27,036 nt of DNA from an uncultured Bacilli bacterium (GTDB taxonomy: Bacteria; Bacillota_I; Bacilli_A; RF39; UBA660). This document shows, in pieces, positions 21,216-27,036 of the stretch (the stretch's first letter is position 1; every line of letters starts with the position of its first letter). The notes beneath the pieces are model-generated. The model searched no databases. It was not told where the DNA came from and was given only the letters and a program-made list of their open reading frames with translations. The translations under genes were made by a program, and so were the position numbers. The DNA lies in NCBI GenBank assembly GCA_910584255.1, contig CAJTXV010000022.1, positions 1 to 27,036 on the forward strand, given 5' to 3'.

Positions 21216-22883
21216 ATTTTCATTTTTCTTTACTATATTTAAAAAACAAACGAATACTATCATTGATAATAGACTCAAAAGATAAGCTGTTTGGGACACT
21301 TTTGTTTTTTGATATTGCACATCTATTGTACCCGATTTTGGTATTTCAAATTCAATAAACCCGTTGGAATTCTCATAAAAGTCTAATTCTAGTTTTTGAT
21401 TTTCTTCTGTTTTTAAGGTGATTTTATACCATAAATAATAAAGTCTTGGAATTTCAACTGTACATTTTTCCAAAGATTGAATCTTAAATTTCAGATTTGG
21501 ACTTTTCTCTTCTAATATTTTTATTTTGGCATTTCCGTTTACTAATTTTACTTTTGAATCTCTATTTTCAAAATAAGAGAGATTTTGATAAGTATTTTTT
21601 GGTAAATATTCTTTACTCCATCCCATACCACCATCCCTTAGGTTTTCTTTGATTGTAATATTTTCTCTAATTGTATAATTTTTATTTTGAAAGATAAATA
21701 GAGTATTTAGTAGAGTGAGGAACAATATAATTCCTAATATTATTTTTTTGTATTGATTCTTAATTATAAAATATCCAAAACTAGCGAGAATTACACCACT
21801 GAAGCATAAATATGTACAAATTCGAAATGGAAATTGAATAGTTAATAAGAAACTTGGGAATATATTCCATATCAGTGGATAACTAATAAGAATTAAGGAA
21901 ATTCCAAAAATAATTAACACTCCATTTACTATTTTTGCAGGAACTTTTTCTTTTAGTTTTTTTCTTTTTATTAACATATAACCTATTAGAAGTAATATAA
22001 ATAATGGAATATAGGTAGTTAACCAATTGCTTGGTGTTATTAAATCTATCATTGGTAATGTTCCATTTTTAATTGCCTTTTTTGAATACATATATCCTGG
22101 TTCAAATACCATGTAATTTCCTAGTAACTTGTGTTCTAGTATAGGAATTAAATTATTTAAGGATATAAAAATAGAAAAAATAGAAGCAATTACTAGGGAG
22201 GTAAATTTTTCTTTTTTCCATAGTGCTTTTCCTTGACAAAGTAGAAAGATTCCTGTAAATATCGTGACATATACTGTGCTTATTAGATGACTAGAAAATA
22301 ATAAATAGTAACCTAGTACAAAGTATAGATAAAAAGATACTTTCTTATTTTCATAAAACAAATTATAAAGTCCTAGAAAAACTAAGGGAAGGGCTAAAAA
22401 TGAAATTAGTTCACCATAGGCACTTCGTCTATAAATATCTGCAAGAAAGTAAGGATAAGTAATATAAAGAATGGCTCCTAGGATACTTGTAGTGTTATTT
22501 TTGGTGATCTTATATAGAAGTTTTCTCATCATCATTCCTGTTAAAAAAATGAAACTGAATAGAAAAATAAAAATACTATCATGGAGTGTTAGATGAATCC
22601 ATTTTGTGATTTTATAAATATAAAGAATTGTGATATGAACAAGTTCTGGATAAAAAATACCTGATCCATATCCAAAATTATTCGCTGTATATGGTCGAAT
22701 TCTAGATGGCATTTGTGTCATAGAGGAATTTTTATCCATTGACATGATATTAATTATGTGAAATGTGGAGTCATCTCCATGGACTCCATGATTCAAAATA
22801 GATGGAATTAATAGACAAAAAGATATAGTTAAAAGAATACCAATGTATACATGATTTTTTAAAAAAGTTTTGACGTGTTCCAT
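21198..22883 (-). CDS. polytopic membrane protein of the PTPS_related / GT-C-like class (first paralogue)
   Basis: The 561-aa protein has about 11-12 TM helices in its first 390 residues, a C-terminal beta-rich domain of about 130 residues, then one last TM (LLSLLSMIVFVCFLNIV). Motifs fit the PTPS_related family: GDDSTFHIINI near residue 36 in the first outer loop (acidic DD/H as in GT-C glycosyltransferases), NNFGYGSGIFYPE near 68, and YRRSAYGELISFLALPLVFLGL near 150. Members are uncharacterised but resemble lipid-linked sugar transferases. The C-terminal part includes GGMGWSKEYLPK and GNAKIKIL, also found in the paralogue at 24566-26233. The start is supported by GGGAGAGAGG. It is transcribed away from spoIVA from the promoter at 22962-22934. 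Function inferred from fold only. Confidence 0.8.
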   Translation of the reverse strand: MEHVKTFLKNHVYIGILLTISFCLLIPSILNHGVHGDDSTFHIINIMSMDKNSSMTQMPSRIRPYTANNFGYGSGIFYPELVHITILYIYKITKWIHLTLHDSIFIFLFSFIFLTGMMMRKLLYKITKNNTTSILGAILYITYPYFLADIYRRSAYGELISFLALPLVFLGLYNLFYENKKVSFYLYFVLGYYLLFSSHLISTVYVTIFTGIFLLCQGKALWKKEKFTSLVIASIFSIFISLNNLIPILEHKLLGNYMVFEPGYMYSKKAIKNGTLPMIDLITPSNWLTTYIPLFILLLIGYMLIKRKKLKEKVPAKIVNGVLIIFGISLILISYPLIWNIFPSFLLTIQFPFRICTYLCFSGVILASFGYFIIKNQYKKIILGIILFLTLLNTLFIFQNKNYTIRENITIKENLRDGGMGWSKEYLPKNTYQNLSYFENRDSKVKLVNGNAKIKILEEKSPNLKFKIQSLEKCTVEIPRLYYLWYKITLKTEENQKLELDFYENSNGFIEFEIPKSGTIDVQYQKTKVSQTAYLLSLLSMIVFVCFLNIVKKNENKKTRG

Positions 22884-22933
22884 GTAGCCTCTCTCCCTTC
22901 AGGCAACATTTCCCCTTCATTCTATCTAATTTA

Positions 22934-22962
22934 AATATAACGAACATTTTCTTTTTATTCAA
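22934..22962 (-). promoter_or_regulatory. promoter of the first PTPS_related-type gene
   Basis: Minus strand: TTGAAT (22962-22957), 17 bp, TATATT (22939-22934). The leader of about 44 nt holds GTTGCCT and AGGCTAC arms (22906-22885) that would place the ribosome binding site AAGGGAGAG in a hairpin loop. Confidence 0.65.
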
Positions 22963-23019
22963 TCTATTTTAGAAAATTTAAAACAATTATAGAAAAAATG
23001 CTGTGCATTTATGAATCAG

Positions 23020-23047
23020 TCATAAACTTTAAATTTTATCATACAGT
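23020..23047 (+). promoter_or_regulatory. sigma-E-type promoter of spoIVA
   Basis: CATACAGT (23040-23047) matches the sigma-E -10 CATACAnT. TCATAAA (23020-23026), 13 bp upstream, resembles its -35 (KMATATT). The predicted start is near 23054, 26 nt before the ATG. B. subtilis spoIVA is sigma-E controlled, which supports the assignment. Confidence 0.7.
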
Positions 23048-23079
23048 TTACTAAGCAAAGAAAGTGAGTGTTAAAGTAT

Positions 23080-24555
23080 ATGGATAAGAAAGAAATTATT
23101 AAAAATATTGCAAGCCGAACAGGGGGAGATATCTACTTAGGAGTTGTAGGTGCTGTTCGTACTGGGAAAAGTACTTTTATTAAGAAAGTGGTTGAGAATT
23201 TAATTGTTCCAAATATTGAGGATGAGTATGAGAGAAAAAGAGCTTTGGATGAAGTCCCTCAAAGTGCTGCAGGTAAAACAATTATGACAACAGAACCTAA
23301 ATTTGTTCCAAATAATGCTGCCAAGATTCAAATTGATGACTTTTCTTGTAATATCCGCTTGATTGATTGTGTTGGATATTTAATTGACAATGTGAAAGGG
23401 GCGGAGGATGAAAATGGTCCTAGACTTGTAAAGACTCCTTGGTATGATGAACCAATTGCCTTTAGTGAAGCGGCGGAAGTAGGAACAGAAAAAGTAATCA
23501 GGGACCATTCAACGATTGGAATTGTTGTCACTACCGATGGTTCGATTGGAGAATTTAATCGAAGTGATTACCTAGAGGCCGAGGGTCGTGTGATTCGTGA
23601 ATTAAAGGAATTAGGGAAACCATTCATTGTTATTGTTAATTCTACGCATCCAATGCTTCCTGATACAGAAAAGATTTGTGAGAAGATGAAGGATGAGTAT
23701 CAAGTGCCTATATTACCAATGAATATTGAAAACATGAATCAAAAAGATATGTATGATATTTTAAGAGAGGCCTTATATGAATTCCCAATTTTAGAAGTAA
23801 AAGTCAATATGCCTGAATGGATAGCTATTTTAAATCCAGATCATGAAATTAAGAAAAGCTATATGGATGCAATTAAGGAAAGCGTTGTTGAAGTGGATAA
23901 ATTAAGAGATGTTGAAAAAATTACGGAACATTTTATGGGAATCGACAATATTTCAAAATCTTATTTATCAGAGGTAGATCCATCGACTGGAGAAGTAACG
24001 ATTAATTTAGAGGCACCTAGTGATTTATATCAGAAAGCATTAACGGATATTATTCAAATTGATGTTCAAAATAAAGCAGATTTATTGTCACTATTTCAAG
24101 ACTTTAATGAAGCAAAGAAAGAGTATGATCAAATTAAATATGCTTTAAAGATGGTCAAACAAACAGGATATGGTGTTGCATCTCCAACTTTAAATGACAT
24201 GAAACTAGATACTCCAGAAATTACGAAGCAAGGACCTAGATATGGAGTTAAATTACGTGCAACTGCTTCTTCGATTCATATGATTCGAGTAGACGTCAAT
24301 AGTACGTTTGAACCAATTATTGGAAGTGAATTGCAAAGTAAGGAACTTATCAATTATTTAATGAAAGACTATGAAACGAATCCATCTAGTATTTGGAAGA
24401 GTGAAATCTTTGGACGTAGTTTAGATGCGATTGTGCAGGAAGGAATTCAATCCAAAATTAGTATGATGCCTGATAATATTCGCTTTAAATTACAAAATAC
24501 ATTAACGAAAATTGTAAATAAAGGCTCTAATAATATGATTGCGATTGTATTATAG
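23080..24555 (+). CDS. spoIVA: stage IV sporulation protein A, spore coat basement-layer ATPase
   Basis: SpoIVA polymerises with ATP hydrolysis around the forespore and forms the platform for coat and cortex assembly. The 491-aa length agrees with B. subtilis (492). The start is the ATG at 23080, because the family N-terminus is M-[DE]-K-x-[DE]-I; the in-frame GTG at 23068 would add four residues. The ribosome binding site (AAGTGAG, about 11 nt away) is weak. Motifs: ASRTGGDIYLGVVGAVRTGK with Walker A Lys30, the Switch-like KTIMTTEPKF with Thr70/Thr71, RLIDCVGY with Asp96, the STIGIVVTTDGSIG segment near 150, and the C-terminal SIWKSEIFGRSLDAIVQEGI and NMIAIVL. All ATPase residues are present. 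It sits between two minus-strand paralogous membrane-protein genes and upstream of hbs, as part of the der-spoIVA-hbs neighbourhood. Confidence 0.98.
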   Translation: MDKKEIIKNIASRTGGDIYLGVVGAVRTGKSTFIKKVVENLIVPNIEDEYERKRALDEVPQSAAGKTIMTTEPKFVPNNAAKIQIDDFSCNIRLIDCVGYLIDNVKGAEDENGPRLVKTPWYDEPIAFSEAAEVGTEKVIRDHSTIGIVVTTDGSIGEFNRSDYLEAEGRVIRELKELGKPFIVIVNSTHPMLPDTEKICEKMKDEYQVPILPMNIENMNQKDMYDILREALYEFPILEVKVNMPEWIAILNPDHEIKKSYMDAIKESVVEVDKLRDVEKITEHFMGIDNISKSYLSEVDPSTGEVTINLEAPSDLYQKALTDIIQIDVQNKADLLSLFQDFNEAKKEYDQIKYALKMVKQTGYGVASPTLNDMKLDTPEITKQGPRYGVKLRATASSIHMIRVDVNSTFEPIIGSELQSKELINYLMKDYETNPSSIWKSEIFGRSLDAIVQEGIQSKISMMPDNIRFKLQNTLTKIVNKGSNNMIAIVL

Positions 24556-24560
24556 AATAA

Positions 24561-24595
24561 AAAAATCATTGTGATTTCTCCTCACGATGATTTTT
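24561..24595. terminator. bidirectional terminator between spoIVA and the convergent gene
   Basis: AAAAATCATTGTGA (24561-24574) pairs with TCACGATGATTTTT (24582-24595), 14 bp with one G-U, over a 7-nt loop. It overlaps the last codons of the minus-strand gene ending at 24566. Confidence 0.9.
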
Positions 24596-26233
24596 CTTAT
24601 GCTCTTTGTGTGTGGTTAAAACTAAGAAGCAAAATCCACTAAGACCCATGATTCCTAGAATATTTCCCATCTTATTTAAAGTGGTTCCTTCATAGACTAA
24701 AGTGTAGGTTCCACTTCCTTCGATTCTAGCTTGTAAAAATCCGTTTTCACTTTCTTCTAGTGCCAGTACTTTTCCATCTTTTGTTTTTAAATGGTATCCA
24801 AGATAATATAATTTTGGGAATTCTATCGTAGTTTCGATACTATCGGTTGTTAATTCAAACTTTAGTTTCTTATTGGAATTTTCTATTTCCATAATTTGTG
24901 CATTTCCACTTATTAGCATGATATCATGCCCACGATATTCAAAATAGACTTCATTATCAAAGGTTTTTTTAGGAAGATACTCTTTTGAGTGTCCCATTCC
25001 ATTATTGGGAACGATTTCTCCAATTCGATAGACATCATTGGTTAATTTTTTTATAAGAAAAAGTTCTGTACATGGAATTAAAATTAAAACAGCAATTAGA
25101 ATTCCTTTTTGTAGTTTTTTATGATTTATATTTTGAATGATAAGGGGTGCTAAAAGGCTAATAGAAATGGTTAACATTGTTTCCATACGCCATGGAAACT
25201 GAATAAAGTATAAGAACTCAGGAACCATTTTCCATGGAAAAATATTTAAAGAAATGAAAAATGCAAGAAAAGTGAATATCCATAAGAAAACTTCAACTTT
25301 TTCTTTTTTCTTTCCTTTTATAAAGAAGAAGAGGCGACCTAGAATCATAATGATTACAATATAATTTATATAATGAGGAATATCCCAAGAGTAATCGGGT
25401 AATATTTTTACATAATCGATTAAGTGATTATTAAATGCATTCATATATTCAATATTCGTCATATAATTCTTAACATATACCATATATTCCGTTGATAATT
25501 TGTGTTCAAGCATCGGTAAAAGTTCAGGAAGGGATAGTAGGATAATTACAATACAGGCAGTTATTAGAGGAATGAATTTTTCTTTCTTAAAAATTTCTTT
25601 ATGATAGATGATTATAAATGGACTGAAAAGGATTGCACAATACATAGTAATTACAAGATGTGAGTATAACAGTCCAGTACAACCAGTAACAAAGAATAGA
25701 TAGAATTTTCTTTTATCATTTTCTATTAAGTAAAGTAGTCCTAGTAAAACGAGTGGCATAAAAAGAAATGTAAAGCACTCATTAAAAGCAGAACGAACTA
25801 CAATATCACCTAATCGGTAAGGCATAAAAAGAAATATAATACTAGAAAGTAAGGCTAGTGAATTTTGCTTGGTGATTTTTTTACTTAAATAATACATTGC
25901 GATTGCCGATAAAAAAGTAATAATTCCATACATGATAACTGTAGTAGATAATGTGTTGATATGCAATATGGAGGTAGCTTTTGTGAGATAGGCAGTAATT
26001 AAATGTGGAAACATTGGATAGAATAGATGAGTTCCATAACCAAAAGCATTTCCAATTGTACTAGAAATCTTGCTTGGTAAAAAGTTAGAATCAAGATCTA
26101 GTTTTAAAGAATCGATGTTGGCAACATGAAATACAGTATCATGCCCTAAACTGCTTGGTCCAAATAGCAGTGGAATCATTACAATGATGGAAGCTAATAA
26201 TAGTATAAGTAAGTTATTTTTATCTTTTTTCAT
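24566..26233 (-). CDS. polytopic membrane protein of the PTPS_related / GT-C-like class (second paralogue)
   Basis: A 555-aa paralogue of the 21198-22883 product with the same layout: TM1 (NLLILLLASIIVMIPLLF), the outer-loop motif GHDTVFHVANIDSL near residue 30, NAFGYGTHLFYPM near 65, RLGDIVVRSAFNECFTFLFM near 145, about 11 TM helices, then the beta-rich C-terminal domain with NNGMGHSKEYLPKKTF and GNAQIMEIE, and a last TM. The shared MGxSKEYLPK and GNAxI blocks show common descent. GT-C-like features (HD in the first loop) hint at transfer of a sugar or polymer from a lipid carrier; this is not proven. AGGAG lies about 11 nt before the ATG. Divergent from hbs and convergent with spoIVA. Confidence 0.8.
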   Translation of the reverse strand: MKKDKNNLLILLLASIIVMIPLLFGPSSLGHDTVFHVANIDSLKLDLDSNFLPSKISSTIGNAFGYGTHLFYPMFPHLITAYLTKATSILHINTLSTTVIMYGIITFLSAIAMYYLSKKITKQNSLALLSSIIFLFMPYRLGDIVVRSAFNECFTFLFMPLVLLGLLYLIENDKRKFYLFFVTGCTGLLYSHLVITMYCAILFSPFIIIYHKEIFKKEKFIPLITACIVIILLSLPELLPMLEHKLSTEYMVYVKNYMTNIEYMNAFNNHLIDYVKILPDYSWDIPHYINYIVIIMILGRLFFFIKGKKKEKVEVFLWIFTFLAFFISLNIFPWKMVPEFLYFIQFPWRMETMLTISISLLAPLIIQNINHKKLQKGILIAVLILIPCTELFLIKKLTNDVYRIGEIVPNNGMGHSKEYLPKKTFDNEVYFEYRGHDIMLISGNAQIMEIENSNKKLKFELTTDSIETTIEFPKLYYLGYHLKTKDGKVLALEESENGFLQARIEGSGTYTLVYEGTTLNKMGNILGIMGLSGFCFLVLTTHKEHKKNHREEKSQ

Positions 26234-26260
26234 AAGTTAAATCACTCCTATTTTTACTCT

Positions 26261-26269
26261 ATAATACCA
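26261..26269 (-). promoter_or_regulatory. possible extended -10 of the second PTPS_related-type gene
   Basis: Minus strand TGGTATTAT, about 28 bp before the ATG; no recognisable -35. Confidence 0.4.
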
Positions 26270-26346
26270 TAGAATTGACTAAGATTTAGAAAAAGACTTG
26301 TAAAATGAGTGATTTTTCATAAATTTTCTTGTTTTTTATTTTAAAG

Positions 26347-26372
26347 TATGCTACTTTATATATGTAAGCATA
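26347..26372. promoter_or_regulatory. inverted repeat in the hbs upstream region
   Basis: TATGCT (26347-26352) and AGCATA (26367-26372) flank an AT-only centre 35-60 bp before the hbs ATG. It may overlap the hbs promoter, whose -10 I cannot place with certainty among several AT-rich options (for example TATATG at 26359). Confidence 0.35.
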
Positions 26373-26406
26373 GTATGTTGCTTAAATAAAAAATGGAGGT
26401 TTACAC

Positions 26407-26679
26407 ATGAAAAAAGTAGAATTTATTGAAGCTTTAGCTGAAAGAACAGGACTAACAAAAGCAGATGCAACTCGTGCATTTGAAGGAGTTTGGGACATTA
26501 TCAAGGATGAACTAAAGAAAGGTGAAAAAGTACCTGTAGCAGGATTTGGAACTTTCTCAGTAGGAAAGAGAGCTGCTCGTGAAGGACGTAACCCACAAAC
26601 TGGTGCTACAGTTAAAATCGCTGCTTGTAATTCAGCAAAATTCAAAGCTGCTTCTGCATTAAAAGAAGCTATCAACTAA
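26407..26679 (+). CDS. hbs: DNA-binding protein HU
   Basis: HU is the major nucleoid protein; a homodimer bends DNA without strong sequence preference. The 90-aa protein has the complete fold: helices KKVEFIEALAERTGLTKADATRAFEGVWDII split by one turn, then the body strands VPVAGFGTFSVGKRAAREGRNPQTGATVKI and the C-terminal helix AKFKAASALKEAI. The DNA-intercalating arm GRNPQTG carries the conserved Pro, and the arm is rich in Arg. A Cys (AACNSAKF) replaces the common Ser/Pro region. GGAGG lies about 7 nt before the ATG. It follows spoIVA in Bacillus too. It is closed by two terminators in a row, in keeping with heavy expression. Confidence 0.98.
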   Translation: MKKVEFIEALAERTGLTKADATRAFEGVWDIIKDELKKGEKVPVAGFGTFSVGKRAAREGRNPQTGATVKIAACNSAKFKAASALKEAIN

Positions 26680-26687
26680 TAGAGATT

Positions 26688-26709
26688 AAAAGTTATTAAC
26701 TTTTTCTTT
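26688..26709 (+). terminator. first terminator after hbs
   Basis: AAAAGTT (26688-26694) pairs with AACTTTT (26698-26704) over ATT, followed by TCTTT. Short and AT-rich. Confidence 0.55.
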
Positions 26710-26716
26710 AAAAGTC

Positions 26717-26750
26717 ATACCTTTTCCGAATGGAAGAGGTATTTTTTTTC
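26717..26750 (+). terminator. second, strong terminator after hbs
   Basis: ATACCTTTTCC (26717-26727) pairs with GGAAGAGGTAT (26732-26742, one G-U) over GAAT, then eight T. It ends directly before a -35 hexamer. Confidence 0.92.
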
Positions 26751-26780
26751 TTGACAAAAACCTTGGGGGGGGGGTATGAT
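26751..26780 (+). promoter_or_regulatory. promoter with a G10 tract in its spacer
   Basis: TTGACA (26751-26756) and TATGAT (26775-26780) are separated by 18 bp: AAAACCTT followed by ten G (26765-26774). A G10 run is extraordinary in this AT-rich sequence. Loss of one G would give the optimal 17-bp spacing. Confidence 0.85.
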
Positions 26781-26806
26781 GGTGATAAGATAAATAAAAT
26801 TCCGTG

Positions 26807-26863
26807 TTCTAAATTATTGAATCTACAAAAATCGACAGGACTTACGATTTTTATATTTTAGAA
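26807..26863 (+). promoter_or_regulatory. structured leader hairpin
   Basis: Inner stem AAAAATCG (26827-26834) with CGATTTTT (26845-26852) over ACAGGACTTA. Outer arms TTCTAAATTAT (26807-26817) and ATATTTTAGAA (26853-26863) match at 10 of 11. The T-rich 3' side (TTTTTATATTTT) makes it terminator-like. A second hairpin, TAAAGTT (26870-26876) with AACTTTA (26888-26894), follows. No known riboswitch recognised. Confidence 0.55.
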
Positions 26864-26964
26864 TGATAGTAAAGTTTCTTTCAAGTTAACTTTAGAATTT
26901 AAGAAGCATAAAAATGGTATATTAATAAAGAATAGATGATGTGGAATCATTGGAGGCATAGACT

Positions 26965-27036
26965 ATGAAAAGAAGAAAAGAAATCAAGAAGAATAGAAAA
27001 CTCATTCTGTCACTTTTTTGTGTGATGGTAATAAGT
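26965..27036 (+). CDS. N-terminus of an exported or membrane protein (partial)
   Basis: Only the first 24 codons are in the window. TTGGAGG lies 9 nt before the ATG. The sequence starts with a very basic n-region (MKRRKEIKKNRK) followed by a hydrophobic core (LILSLFCVMVIS), as in a signal peptide or signal anchor. It is expressed from the G10 promoter about 185 bp upstream or from a weaker TGGTATATT -10 near 26915. Surface location and a phase-variable promoter fit together, but the gene's identity lies beyond the window. Confidence 0.7.
   Translation, partial: MKRRKEIKKNRKLILSLFCVMVIS

Noticed and set aside
22771..22962. 63-codon minus-strand frame overlapping the start of the 561-aa membrane protein
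   Set aside because: It is a shadow in another frame with no RBS, and overlaps the promoter and the signature-bearing N-terminus of the real gene.
26382..26675. 97-codon minus-strand frame opposite hbs
   Set aside because: Antisense shadow of HU.
1..27036. CRISPR arrays, tRNA or rRNA genes, known riboswitches
   Set aside because: No regularly spaced direct repeats, no tRNA cloverleaf or rRNA signature noticed on either strand, and no riboswitch consensus I could recognise in the leaders.

Overview
The window is low-GC, densely packed DNA from a Firmicute of the Bacilli type. UGA is used as a stop and UGG encodes Trp, so this is not the mycoplasma code. SpoIVA, a SpoVIF homologue and a sigma-E-like promoter point to an endospore former. 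The order der ... spoIVA ... hbs matches the Bacillus arrangement, but gpsA is missing and two membrane-protein genes have been added. A gut-type Bacillus relative such as Erysipelotrichales fits, but this is inference; no 16S or tRNA gene is present.

Layout. Bases 1-3380 are housekeeping: acetate kinase (ackA), a DHH oligoribonuclease/pAp phosphatase (nrnA), the ribosome-assembly GTPase EngB/YsxC, and an unrecognised 143-aa protein. Bases 3481-5483 are an envelope-stress-like operon: a zinc-ribbon protein, a LiaF-like membrane protein and a DUF4097 beta-repeat protein. Bases 5466-9400 are a TetR-controlled ABC-2 exporter with one ATPase and two permeases, with overlapping genes and a palindromic operator just after its promoter. 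Bases 9463-10890 are a dead ISL3-like insertion sequence with degenerate ends and several frameshifts. Bases 10936-12848 are a second ABC-2 exporter, controlled by a YtrA-type GntR regulator behind a perfect-consensus promoter that contains a palindrome. Bases 12880-16526 hold a DUF362 protein, a NagZ-like GH3 hexosaminidase, a ZIP metal transporter and a DUF3781 protein. Bases 16639-18205 hold a membrane-bound XRE regulator overlapping a second DUF4097 gene.

The most notable region is 18274-18600, previously blank: it has all the parts of a type I toxin-antitoxin locus. A 30-aa hydrophobic peptide with a strong RBS lies on the minus strand. A convergent plus-strand RNA with a near-consensus promoter overlaps the toxin mRNA over its 3' half. 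The toxin mRNA's 5' and 3' ends are complementary, as in translationally silent full-length hok-, AapA- and BsrG-type messages, and a CCUCC in its leader can mask the RBS.

Bases 18726-26750 are the der-spoIVA-hbs neighbourhood: der, a small helical protein, spoVIF, an unknown 165-aa protein, a large membrane protein (minus), spoIVA, a paralogue of that membrane protein (minus) and hbs. spoVIF's RBS lies inside the upstream terminator stem, and a sigma-K-like -10 lies in its loop. The last 290 bases carry a second striking signal: a promoter whose -35/-10 spacer holds ten consecutive G, a phase-variation signature, then a structured leader and the start of a gene for an exported or membrane protein cut off by the window edge.
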